From NCBI RefSeq assembly GCF_002777975.1, contig NZ_NGVS01000014.1, forward strand, positions 1-64,000: DNA of 64,000 nucleotides, read 5' to 3'. The notes under the pieces are model-generated. The model was not told the origin of the DNA, did not search any database, and was given only the letters and a program-made list of their open reading frames with translations. Positions 37,333 to 45,241 of the stretch are shown here, one piece after another. The DNA comes from Shewanella carassii (GTDB lineage: Bacteria > Pseudomonadota > Gammaproteobacteria > Enterobacterales > Shewanellaceae). Numbering within the stretch: the stretch's first letter is position 1; each line of letters opens with the position of its first letter. A program made the translations under genes and the position numbers.

Positions 37333-37695
37333 CTAACCCAATACTTTGCGAACCGTGGCCAACAGCTGATCCGGGTTGAAGGGTTTGACTATCCAGCCGG
37401 TGGCTCCGGCGGCTCGTCCCTGTTGCTTCTTGTCTGTGGTCGACTCTGTGGTCAGCATCAACATGGGCACAAACTTGTAGTTGGGCAGCTCGCGCAGGTT
37501 ACGTATCAGCTCGATACCATCCATAATTGGCATGTTGACGTCCGATATCACCAGGTCAAACTCTCTGCCTTGGGCTACTTTCAACGCTTCCTCGCCATTG
37601 TTGGCTTCGGTCACGTCGAAACCTGCTGTCTTGAGGGTAAAGCTCACCATTTGCCGCATGGAGGCTGAATCATCAACTGCGAGGATAGTCTTCAT
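37333..37695 (-). CDS. cheY: CheY-like single-domain response regulator
   Basis: A 120-residue receiver domain: acidic pair D8/D9, phosphorylation site D52 (VISDVNMPIMDG), Thr near 82-83 (MLTTES) and K104 (IVKPFNPDQL). There is no output domain. The TTES and KKQQGRAAGATGWIVKPF segment is typical of CheY proteins encoded beside a dedicated cheA, which may not act on the flagellar motor. The start at 37695 has AAGGAAA upstream. It overlaps the end of the STAS gene by 23 bases, so translation is probably coupled. Confidence 0.93.
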   Translation of the reverse strand: MKTILAVDDSASMRQMVSFTLKTAGFDVTEANNGEEALKVAQGREFDLVISDVNMPIMDGIELIRNLRELPNYKFVPMLMLTTESTTDKKQQGRAAGATGWIVKPFNPDQLLATVRKVLG

Positions 37696-37990
37696 TGAGC
37701 GTTTCCTTTTCAAAATCTGAATCGAGTGTCGGGATCCTGATCCCCAGGCGTGTCAGTTGAGCGATAAAGGCGGGTTGAGCCCGTTGCCATGACAGTTTCA
37801 ACCCCCGCTTGTCGCAACTCAGAGCAAACAGGTACAGCAGCTGGGCGCCGGCAGTATCCACCTTGTGCAGCTCACCGGCATCCAGGATCAATTCATCGAC
37901 CCGATGCAGGAGTTCCAATAGTTTTTGGTAGAGTGGCTGAATATTGCGAATGCTGATCTCTGTTCCCAGTGCCTGTGTGTCGATGGACAT
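37673..37990 (-). CDS. STAS-domain protein at the head of the chemosensory operon
   Basis: A 105-residue cytoplasmic protein with a STAS fold like that of anti-sigma-factor antagonists. The loop motif VDTAGAQLL has T46 where family members carry the phosphorylated Ser or Thr. It may bind CheA or the receptor or be a switch for another partner; no kinase of the RsbT type is nearby. The ATG at 37990 has AGGGAAG upstream; the frame is open to 38032. It is the first gene of the seven-gene operon and overlaps cheY. STAS genes at this place are known in a few other chemosensory clusters, but their role is not settled. Confidence 0.85.
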   Translation of the reverse strand: MSIDTQALGTEISIRNIQPLYQKLLELLHRVDELILDAGELHKVDTAGAQLLYLFALSCDKRGLKLSWQRAQPAFIAQLTRLGIRIPTLDSDFEKETLNEDYPRS

Positions 37991-38095
37991 AGTGCTTCCC
38001 TGTTTTCCCAACACACAAAAGATAGTCGGCAAATTTCACTTCTGCCTATTTTCAAAAGAAAAATGGTATATGAATCGACTAGGCTCTTTAGGGAG

Positions 38096-38743
38096 TTAGT
38101 GGGGCCCTTGATACTGAGTAACCAGAGTACGGAAGTCGGCCAGCAGTTCATCGTTGCGGATCTGCGGCAGTTGTCCGGGAGTTTGTGAACTGGGCTTGAT
38201 GGTGGCGTAGCGGCGGCCGTCGGGCGAGATCAGGATCAAAGAGGCGCTGTGATCCACTTGGTAGTCAGGGCCATCGCCGACCAGTGAATACACCAGGCCC
38301 AGATCGCGGCTGAAGGGCAGTAATGCCGGGTGCTCGGCCCGCAAACCTATGAACTCGGGATTAAAGAAGGCCAGGTAGTCCTTGAGTTTGCTTTGGCTGT
38401 CACGCTCAGGATCGACACTGAGCAGTATCACCTGTATTGGTGCCACTTGTGCCAGTTTCGGGTAGACGGCACTGAGTTTGCCGAGGGTGGTTGGGCATAC
38501 GTCCGGGCAGGAGGTGTAACCGGCGAAAATCAGACTCCATTGCTGTTTTAGCTTGTCATTATCGAATTGATGGCCGTTTTGGTCCTGCAACTCAAAAGGT
38601 TGCAGTGGCCTTGGGGTTTCATATTGAAAGCTGGTTTGTAGTGCCAGCGGCGGCTGAGACGAAGGTCGGTGAAACAGCTGCACACTGGCCAAACCGCCAA
38701 GACCTATGAGTAAAATCCCCGCCACCAAGATGCGTTTCTTCAT
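38096..38743 (-). CDS. SCO1/SenC-family copper chaperone
   Basis: A 215-residue membrane-anchored periplasmic protein (N-terminal helix about 5-23) with a thioredoxin fold. The copper site is C79 and C83 in TSCPDVCPTT, with H165 in YQVDHSASL. SCO proteins help load copper into the CuA centre of oxidase subunit II. It is the last gene of the cytochrome oxidase operon and starts 3 bases after the cyoE stop. No terminator is evident after it. Confidence 0.95.
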   Translation of the reverse strand: MKKRILVAGILLIGLGGLASVQLFHRPSSQPPLALQTSFQYETPRPLQPFELQDQNGHQFDNDKLKQQWSLIFAGYTSCPDVCPTTLGKLSAVYPKLAQVAPIQVILLSVDPERDSQSKLKDYLAFFNPEFIGLRAEHPALLPFSRDLGLVYSLVGDGPDYQVDHSASLILISPDGRRYATIKPSSQTPGQLPQIRNDELLADFRTLVTQYQGPH

Positions 38744-38746
38744 GAT

Positions 38747-39652
38747 TCAACTCCAGAGGTAATGATCCACCAGCAGGGCAATAAACAGCAGCATCAGCTG
38801 ATAGATGGAGAAACGGAACACGGCCATCGCCAGTCCGGGGCGATCGGCAAACTTGAGTTGCCAGGCCTTGTAGATAAACAGGCAACTGAGAATGGTGGAA
38901 GCCAGCAGATAGACGGGGCCACTCAAGCCAACCAAAACCGGTAATAAGCAGGCGATGGCCAGCAGAAGGGTGTAGAGCAGAATACAGGTCTTGGTAAATT
39001 CCACCCCGTGAGTCACAGGCAGCATGGGGATATCCACCTTGGCGTACTCTTTTTGACGGTGAATGGCCAAGGCCCAGAAATGAGGCGGAGTCCAGGTGAA
39101 AATAATGATCACCAACAGCCAGGCGTGGCCGTGAAAGTCATTGGTTACCGCCGTCCAACCCAGCAGTGGCGGCATGGCACCGGCAAGGCCACCTATCACG
39201 ATATTTTGGGGGGTTGCCCGCTTTAAATAGGCGGTATAGATAAGGGCGTAGCCAATCAGGCTGGCACAGGTTAACCAGGCGGTGAGTGGATTCACCAGCC
39301 AATAGAGTAGGGTAAAGCCCGCCAGTCCAAGCAAGACGGCAAAGCTCAAGGCCCGACTCACGCTCACTCGTCCCTTGGGTAAGGGGCGGTTATAAGTGCG
39401 GGCCATCAGGCCATCGATGCGTCGATCGATAAGGTGATTCAAGGCGGCCGCCGAGCCCGCCATCATGGCAATTCCCATTAACCCGGCAAGCAAGGGCTGT
39501 AGGGGGACAGCACCGGGCAACGCCAGGCACATACCCACCAGGACGGTGAGTAGCATCAGCGCCACCACCTTGGGTTTGGTCATTTCCAGGTAATCGCGCC
39601 AGGAGATCTCTGTGCGGGTCGCGTCCTGGGCTATGGAGAGTAGTTTAGCCAT
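38747..39652 (-). CDS. cyoE: Heme O synthase (protoheme IX farnesyltransferase)
   Basis: A 301-residue UbiA-family membrane prenyltransferase with about eight or nine transmembrane helices. The allylic-diphosphate-binding motif reads [20 protein letters not shown] (NxxxDxxxD). It adds a farnesyl group to protoheme to make heme O, the substrate of CtaA. The ATG at 39652 has GAGGG upstream; the frame is open to 39688. It lies 13 bases after ctaA. Confidence 0.96.
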   Translation of the reverse strand: MAKLLSIAQDATRTEISWRDYLEMTKPKVVALMLLTVLVGMCLALPGAVPLQPLLAGLMGIAMMAGSAAALNHLIDRRIDGLMARTYNRPLPKGRVSVSRALSFAVLLGLAGFTLLYWLVNPLTAWLTCASLIGYALIYTAYLKRATPQNIVIGGLAGAMPPLLGWTAVTNDFHGHAWLLVIIIFTWTPPHFWALAIHRQKEYAKVDIPMLPVTHGVEFTKTCILLYTLLLAIACLLPVLVGLSGPVYLLASTILSCLFIYKAWQLKFADRPGLAMAVFRFSIYQLMLLFIALLVDHYLWS

Positions 39653-39665
39653 AAACAGTCCCTCT

Positions 39666-40649
39666 TCAGGCTTTACGCCAAAGCGCATAGTTGATGAATA
39701 CCAAAGTCAGCAGCAGCAGGGCTGCGCCGCCGTTATGGGCAACCGCCACCGGCAGCGGCAGATGCAGCAATACGTTGGCCAGGCCCAATGACAGCTGTAA
39801 TCCCAGCACTAAGGTGAGTACCAGAGCCGAGCGTTTCAGCATGCTCGAGTAGGCTCTGCGCCAGAGCATGAATGCCAGGGTAAGTACCACTATCGCGGTC
39901 AGCAGGGCACCTATTCGGTGGGCAATATGTATGGTCATCCGGGTGTGATAATCCAATACGCCGAACTCAAAGCTGGGATGCTGCCCCTGAAAAGGAGAGA
40001 AGGCATCTGCCAGACGTAGGTTGCTGCTCCAGTCACCTTCGCAGATAGGCAACTCTGTGCAGGCCAGGGCGGCGTAGTTGGAGGAGGTCCAGCCGCCAAG
40101 CATAATTTGCAGTACCACAATGGCCAGCGCCACCATGGCCAAAGGCGCCAAGGTGCGGGCTTTGGGATCACCATCCGGGATTTGCAGCGGCCGGAGCCTG
40201 AGATACAGCAGCAATAACAGCGAAAACAGGGTGAATCCCCCGAGCAGGTGAGACATGACCACGACGGGCATCAGTTTCATGGTCACAGTCCACATTCCCA
40301 GCAGCGCTTGAAATACGATCAGTGCGGCGATCAGTCCCGGCAGCTTCTTCGGGGTTGCACTGCCACGCCAACTCTGGATCAAAATAAGTAATACCAGAAT
40401 CCCCAGCGAGCCGGCCACATATCTGTGGATCATCTCCAGCCAGGCTTTCTTGGGTTCTATTTCTTGTCCCGGAAAGTGGCGTTCGACATGAGCCAATTCA
40501 TGGGCCTGAGAAGGCACCTTGATATGGCCATAGCAACCGGGCCAGTCGGGGCAGCCAAGGCCGGCATCCGACAGCCGGGTGTAGGCGCCCAACAGGATGA
40601 CCGTCAGAGTGCAGATGAGGGTCATCTTCAGTAGCAAGTTCAGTTTCAT
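39666..40649 (-). CDS. ctaA: Heme A synthase (COX15/CtaA family)
   Basis: A 327-residue inner-membrane protein with about eight helices. Family features are the first loop [21 protein letters not shown] with the conserved Cys pair, and the helix histidines in [26 protein letters not shown] and AHNGGAALL. It oxidises heme O to heme A for the aa3-type oxidase. The start overlaps the stop of the upstream CxxxC protein gene by one base (TGATG), with GAGGGTGG as binding site. The frame is open further upstream, but that sequence is not family-like. Confidence 0.95.
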   Translation of the reverse strand: MKLNLLLKMTLICTLTVILLGAYTRLSDAGLGCPDWPGCYGHIKVPSQAHELAHVERHFPGQEIEPKKAWLEMIHRYVAGSLGILVLLILIQSWRGSATPKKLPGLIAALIVFQALLGMWTVTMKLMPVVVMSHLLGGFTLFSLLLLLYLRLRPLQIPDGDPKARTLAPLAMVALAIVVLQIMLGGWTSSNYAALACTELPICEGDWSSNLRLADAFSPFQGQHPSFEFGVLDYHTRMTIHIAHRIGALLTAIVVLTLAFMLWRRAYSSMLKRSALVLTLVLGLQLSLGLANVLLHLPLPVAVAHNGGAALLLLTLVFINYALWRKA

Positions 40650-41191
40650 CAGCCCACCCTCGAGAGTTTCAACAGCTTGCGCAGGTCGCTGACCAAGGCC
40701 TTGCCTTGCAGGAGTTGGCCCTGGTGATCCACTACCCCCGGATAGGCCAACACCCAAGCGCCCAGAGGGTCGACTATCACTAACATCTGCTGCTGTAATG
40801 GATTCTCGGCGGTCAGAGGTTTATCCAGAGTAACTCGATGAAAGTCCTTGTTTAGCGGAGCACCCGTGTCGCTGTCCCGGTTGATGAAAATCAGGGTGTC
40901 GACCCTGTCCATCTCGGCGCCCAGCGCCGTATGGCTCTGCTGTAATATGTAGAGCCGTTCCTGGCACAGTTCATCGCAGTTGGCCGGTATCAGGTATAGG
41001 ACTTGCCAACGGCCGGGAAGTGGGTTGTCGAGCCCAAGTTGTTGATAACCCAGATTAGCCGGCAGCAACTGGCCCTTATTGGTGGCTCCGCCTTGATACA
41101 GCTCGAAGCTCAGTACCAGTTTTGCCAGTATCACAGGCAGGGCAAAGGCCAGCAGTAGTATCAAGAGTGGTCTTTGGGTTCGGGAGTTCAT
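40649..41191 (-). CDS. Membrane-anchored CxxxC protein in the oxidase operon
   Basis: A 180-residue protein with an N-terminal membrane helix (about 8-29) and a periplasmic domain that looks thioredoxin-like: RWQVLYLIPANCDELCQE, with C72 and C76 in the CxxxC spacing used by SCO proteins, and MLVIVDPLGAWVLAYPG near the end. Unlike SCO it has no obvious copper-ligand His after the CxxxC. Genes of this kind sit between SURF1 and CtaA in many proteobacterial oxidase operons without an assigned function. A part in copper insertion or thiol reduction for CuA is inferred. Translation is coupled to ctaA. Confidence 0.85.
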   Translation of the reverse strand: MNSRTQRPLLILLLAFALPVILAKLVLSFELYQGGATNKGQLLPANLGYQQLGLDNPLPGRWQVLYLIPANCDELCQERLYILQQSHTALGAEMDRVDTLIFINRDSDTGAPLNKDFHRVTLDKPLTAENPLQQQMLVIVDPLGAWVLAYPGVVDHQGQLLQGKALVSDLRKLLKLSRVG

Positions 41192-41251
41192 CCTGGCTCC
41201 TCTTGCTGTAATTGGGCGTTCTGAATTCAGCTCGCCCTATGGTTAGTGTGG

Positions 41252-41998
41252 TTAGTGTCGATTCAGTTTCCAGCGCCACCAGACAAGCAGTAACAACAGG
41301 GCGGCAGCCATGGAAAACCACTGCAGGGCATAACCCAAGTGTTTTTCAGCCGGCATGGGCAATGGCTGCCAGGGTCTTGGCAAGTCCACACCTTCCAGCT
41401 GAACCGGCTGCAACACGGCCGGAATCAGTTTGTGCCCAAGCAAGTGCTCGAGCTGCGGCCAGTTGAGATTTTGTATTCGCTTGGGCCAACCGGCTTCGGC
41501 CAAGAGCTCCTGGCTCAGTGGGTTACTGCCCTTTTGCCACAATCGGCCTTCGAGGGTGAGGCGTGGCGGTAACGGCAATATCTCTGGCAGTTCACTGCGT
41601 TTTTCTGGAGCTGGGATAAACCCCAGCTCCAGCAATAACCAGGGTTGCTCCGGCTCAACTTGCAGAGGTTGCAGCAACAGGTAGCCCACGCGTCCTTGGT
41701 ACACCTGGTTGTCCAGCAGCAATTGCTTGCCGCTCAATACATTGGCACTCAGCTGCAGTTTCTGCCCTGTGAGTCGGCTGTCAGGGTCTTGCCTCAATAG
41801 AGCTGAAAAGCTGCTTGGCCCCGCATCCGCTCTGGCGGCAATCTCCTGGGCCAATAGTTGCTTTTCTTCAGCGCGCTGCAGTTGCCAGAATCCCAGCTTG
41901 ACCATGAGTAGAAACAGCCCCAAAGTAAATAACAGTGCAAGGTAACGCCCCCAAGGGATGGGAGAGTGAATGTCAGTCAGTTTTTTCTTTAAAGTCAT
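41252..41998 (-). CDS. SURF1-family oxidase assembly protein
   Basis: A 248-residue inner-membrane protein with a helix near each end (about 18-35 and 221-238) and a periplasmic domain between, the SURF1 layout. Motifs: GFWQLQRAEEK and GYLLLQPLQ. SURF1 helps insert heme A into subunit I. The only good start is the ATG at 41998, which lacks a clear ribosome-binding site and overlaps the start of the opposite-strand DUF2909 gene by 29 bases. It ends 60 bases before the CxxxC protein gene. Confidence 0.92.
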   Translation of the reverse strand: MTLKKKLTDIHSPIPWGRYLALLFTLGLFLLMVKLGFWQLQRAEEKQLLAQEIAARADAGPSSFSALLRQDPDSRLTGQKLQLSANVLSGKQLLLDNQVYQGRVGYLLLQPLQVEPEQPWLLLELGFIPAPEKRSELPEILPLPPRLTLEGRLWQKGSNPLSQELLAEAGWPKRIQNLNWPQLEHLLGHKLIPAVLQPVQLEGVDLPRPWQPLPMPAEKHLGYALQWFSMAAALLLLLVWWRWKLNRH

Positions 41999-42188
41999 AT
42001 TGGTACTGCTACTGCTGTTCATCATTTTCAACCTTGGTCGCGCCCTGTGGATCATGGTGCGCGGCGATTCATCTGTTCCCATGAGCCGTTTTCTTGGCCG
42101 CCGGGTGCTGTTTTCGGCGTTGGTGGTTCTTTTGTTGCTGCTGGCATTGGCGCTGGGGATTATTTCCCCTAATCCCCGGCCTTACTAA
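41970..42188 (+). CDS. DUF2909 twin-transmembrane protein, antisense to the oxidase operon
   Basis: A 72-residue membrane protein with two helices (about 5-28 and 46-65) joined by a short basic loop (MVRGDSSVPMSRFLGRR), the pattern of the DUF2909 family found in oxidase operons. The ATG has an excellent binding site (GGGATGGGAGAG), which argues it is real. It reads against the operon: its first 29 bases overlap the 5' end of the SURF1 gene and its last 4 overlap the coxC stop. The function is unknown; oxidase assembly is inferred from context. Confidence 0.87.
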   Translation: MSVSFFFKVILVLLLLFIIFNLGRALWIMVRGDSSVPMSRFLGRRVLFSALVVLLLLLALALGIISPNPRPY

Positions 42189-43060
42189 AGCACATACACA
42201 AAAACAAACAGGCATAGCCACACCACATCGACAAAGTGCCAATACCAACTGCCGGCCTGAAAGGCAAAGTGACGCTCAGCGCTGAAGTGCCCCTTTAAAA
42301 CCCTGAAAAACAGCACCAACAGGAACAGCGTGCCCAGAGTCACATGCATACCGTGGAAACCTGTCAGCAGGAAGAAGGTGTTGCCATAAACGCCGGACTG
42401 CAGCGTCAGCCCCAGCTCAGTGTAGGCATGGACATATTCCTCTCCCTGCAAGATTAAAAACGCCAGTCCCAGCAAGATGGTGAGTCCAAGCCAAAGGGTT
42501 AAGGCGGTGCGTTTGCCTTTCTCTAACCCCAGGTGGGCAAAATGCAGGGTAATAGAGGAGGTGAGCAGAATAATGGTGTTGAAAAGGGGTAAACCATTCC
42601 AACCCATGGCTTGGGTTTCAGTGCCGTCCGGGGTTTTCAGTAAGGGCCAGCCTGCGCTGAATCCAGGCCAGAGCACTTCGTTGGTCATGGCATTGTTGGA
42701 TGCGCCACCCAACCAAGGCACGGCCACCATACGGGCATAGAAGAGGGCGCCGAAAAAGGCCGCAAAGAACATCACCTCAGAGAAGATGAACCAACTCATT
42801 CCCTGACGAAATGACCTGTCCATCTGTGGCGAATAGAGACCACTCATGGATTCATGGATCACGTTTCTGAACCAGCCAATCAGCATGAACAGAATGACGG
42901 CAATCCCTGCCAGCAGTACATAACTGCCGTGGCCACCGTCAGATTTGAGCTGGGATACATAAGTACCGGCACCATAGGCGATAAGGAAAAGCCCCAATGC
43001 GCCGACAATCGGCCAGGCGCTTTGAGCCGGAACATAATAGTGTTCATGTTTACTGGTCAT
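42185..43060 (-). CDS. coxC: Cytochrome c oxidase subunit III
   Basis: A 291-residue subunit with seven predicted transmembrane helices. Family stretches: FRQGMSWFIFSEVMFFAAFFGALFYAR, GNTFFLLTGFHGMHVTLG and the C-terminal GSWYWHFVDVVWLCLFVFVY. It supports subunit I and proton uptake. The start overlaps the ctaG stop by 4 bases (ATGA), so the two are translationally coupled. The C-terminus overlaps the opposite-strand DUF2909 gene by 4 bases. Confidence 0.97.
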   Translation of the reverse strand: MTSKHEHYYVPAQSAWPIVGALGLFLIAYGAGTYVSQLKSDGGHGSYVLLAGIAVILFMLIGWFRNVIHESMSGLYSPQMDRSFRQGMSWFIFSEVMFFAAFFGALFYARMVAVPWLGGASNNAMTNEVLWPGFSAGWPLLKTPDGTETQAMGWNGLPLFNTIILLTSSITLHFAHLGLEKGKRTALTLWLGLTILLGLAFLILQGEEYVHAYTELGLTLQSGVYGNTFFLLTGFHGMHVTLGTLFLLVLFFRVLKGHFSAERHFAFQAGSWYWHFVDVVWLCLFVFVYVL

Positions 43061-43620
43061 TTCGCTGCTCCTTGCTCCAGGGCATCGGATATCTGTCTAT
43101 CCGTGATGTCATAGAGGGTGTAAGAGAGGGTCAGAGTGCTGATGGAGTCCGGCAGGTCCGGATCCACGTAAAACACCAGCGGCAGCTCGGCACTGGCATC
43201 GGCAGCCAGCGGCTGCTGATTGAAACAGAAGCACTCGGTTTTATTGAAGTAGGCGGCGCCTTGTCCCGGTGAAACGGAAGGGATCGCCTGACCTATCTTG
43301 TATTGGTGTGACAGGTTGCGGGCCAGAAAGCGGGTATGGGTCAACTGGCCGGGATGCACCTTGATACGGGTCACTTCCGGCTTGAACTCCCAAGGCATTC
43401 CCTTGGCCACCTGAGAGATAAACTCCACAGTGACCAAGCGGCTGTTATCCACTTGGGCACTATAAGTAGCGGCGCTGGTGTTGGTCTTGCCATTGATCCC
43501 CAACTGCTGACAAAGCACATCATAGAGCGGCACCAGGGCAAAGCCGAAGCCGAACATGGCTACGGCGCCAAGCAGCAGCAGGCGTACCAGTTTACGGTTG
43601 TCGGGGCGGGAGTCTGCCAT
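43057..43620 (-). CDS. ctaG: CtaG/Cox11, copper-B assembly protein
   Basis: A 187-residue protein with one N-terminal membrane helix (about 16-34) and a periplasmic immunoglobulin-like domain. The copper-binding CFCF motif is present in NKTECFCFNQQPL. The N-terminal PLYDVLCQQLGINGKT is typical. It delivers copper to the CuB site of subunit I. The ATG at 43620 lies one base after the ctaD stop; the frame is open to 43698 within ctaD. Confidence 0.96.
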   Translation of the reverse strand: MADSRPDNRKLVRLLLLGAVAMFGFGFALVPLYDVLCQQLGINGKTNTSAATYSAQVDNSRLVTVEFISQVAKGMPWEFKPEVTRIKVHPGQLTHTRFLARNLSHQYKIGQAIPSVSPGQGAAYFNKTECFCFNQQPLAADASAELPLVFYVDPDLPDSISTLTLSYTLYDITDRQISDALEQGAAK

Positions 43621-43621
43621 A

Positions 43622-45232
43622 TCACTTAATCTCCGGCGGGGTGCTGAAGGTGTGATAAGGCGCCGGACTTGGGAGGGTCCACTCAAGCCCTTGGGCACCT
43701 TCCCAAGGTTTGGCCGGAGCCTGGGCGCCGCCGCGAATACACTTGATCACCAGTGCCAGAAATATCAGCTGTGACAGGCCAAAGGCAAAACCGCCTATGG
43801 AGACAATCTGATTGACATCGGCAAACTGCACCGAGTAGTCGGGGATGCGTCTGGGCATACCGGCCAGCCCGAGGAAATGCATCGGGAAGAACAACACATT
43901 GACCGAAATGACCGAGCACCAGAAATGCCACTTGGCCAAGGTCTCGCTGTACATATGCCCGGTCCACTTGGGTAGCCAGTAATAGGCGGCGGCCATGATG
44001 GAGAAGATGGCACCGGTGACCAGCACATAATGGAAATGGGCAACCACAAAGTAAGTGTCATGGTATTGGAAGTCGGCTGGGGTGATTGCCAACATCAGGC
44101 CGGAGAAGCCGCCTATGGTGAAGAGAATAATAAAGGCACAGGCGAACATCATAGGGGCTTCAAAGCTGATGGATCCCCGCCACATGGTGGCAACCCAGTT
44201 GAATACCTTGACCCCGGTTGGCACGGCAATCAGCATGGTGCAGTACATAAAGAAGAGTTCGGCAAAGACAGGCATACCTGTGGTGAACATGTGGTGTGCC
44301 CACACCAGGAAGGAGAGGATCGCGATGCTGGCGGTGGCGTAGACCATTGAGGCGTAGCCAAACAAAGGTTTGCGACTGAATGCCGGAATAATGGCCGAGA
44401 TGATGCCGAATGACGGCAAGATCATTATGTACACCTCGGGATGGCCGAAGAACCAGAAAATATGCTGGAACATTACAGGATCTCCGCCACCGGCGGCATC
44501 GAAGAAGCTGGTGCCGAAGAATTTGTCTGTGAGTACCATGGTCACGGCCCCGGCCAATACCGGCATGACGGCTATCAGCAGGAAGGCGGTGATAAGCCAG
44601 GTCCAGACGAACAGGGGCAGCTTCATCCAGTTCATGCCAGGTGCGCGCAGATTCACTATGGTGACTATCACGTTGATCGCCCCCATGATTGAGCTTATCC
44701 CCATGATATGTATTGAGAAAACAAACAAGGCTGTGCTGTCTGCGCTATAAGTTGTCGACAATGGCGCATAGAAGGTCCAGCCAAAATTGGGGCCGCCGCC
44801 TTCCATAAACAATGAGCTAAGCAGGATTAAGAAGGCGAAGGGCAAAATCCAAAAGCTCCAGTTGTTCATCCTCGGCAGCGCCATATCCGGCGCACCTATC
44901 ATCATGGGGATCAACCAGTTGGCCAGACCGGTAAAGGCTGGCATCACGGCGCCAAAAACCATGATAAGGCCATGAACTGTGGTCATTTGGTTAAAGAAGT
45001 TGGGCTCGACCAGTTGCAATCCGGGCTGGAATAGCTCAGCACGGATCACCATGGCCATGGCGCCCCCTATCAGGAACATGATGAAGCTGAACCAGAGATA
45101 GAGTGTACCTATGTCTTTATGGTTGGTGGTCAGTAACCAGCGCATGATCCCCTTGGGGGCGTGATGATGCTGGTGTTCCTGTTCAGTGACTTCCTGAACG
45201 TCGGCTTCGGCGTCTTGACTGAATGAGTTCAT
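43622..45232 (-). CDS. ctaD: Cytochrome c oxidase subunit I (heme a and a3/CuB)
   Basis: A 536-residue subunit with twelve transmembrane helices. Metal-ligand segments are intact: WFFGHPEVYIMILPSFGII (CuB His, cross-linked Tyr), HHMFTTGMP (two CuB His), and HDTYFVVAHFHYVL (heme a3 and heme a His). It reduces oxygen and pumps protons. The N-terminal 25 residues are acidic and His-rich. The ATG has GGGGGAGAAG upstream and lies 9 bases after coxB. The sequence belongs to the A-type (mitochondrial-like) heme-copper oxidases. Confidence 0.98.
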   Translation of the reverse strand: MNSFSQDAEADVQEVTEQEHQHHHAPKGIMRWLLTTNHKDIGTLYLWFSFIMFLIGGAMAMVIRAELFQPGLQLVEPNFFNQMTTVHGLIMVFGAVMPAFTGLANWLIPMMIGAPDMALPRMNNWSFWILPFAFLILLSSLFMEGGGPNFGWTFYAPLSTTYSADSTALFVFSIHIMGISSIMGAINVIVTIVNLRAPGMNWMKLPLFVWTWLITAFLLIAVMPVLAGAVTMVLTDKFFGTSFFDAAGGGDPVMFQHIFWFFGHPEVYIMILPSFGIISAIIPAFSRKPLFGYASMVYATASIAILSFLVWAHHMFTTGMPVFAELFFMYCTMLIAVPTGVKVFNWVATMWRGSISFEAPMMFACAFIILFTIGGFSGLMLAITPADFQYHDTYFVVAHFHYVLVTGAIFSIMAAAYYWLPKWTGHMYSETLAKWHFWCSVISVNVLFFPMHFLGLAGMPRRIPDYSVQFADVNQIVSIGGFAFGLSQLIFLALVIKCIRGGAQAPAKPWEGAQGLEWTLPSPAPYHTFSTPPEIK

Positions 45233-45241
45233 CTTCTCCCC

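Noticed and set aside
38000..38060. Possible flagellar sigma-28 promoter before the STAS/che operon (GCCGACTA on the minus strand)
   Set aside because: The -10-like element lacks a TAAA-type -35 at the required spacing, so motility-linked expression is not supported.
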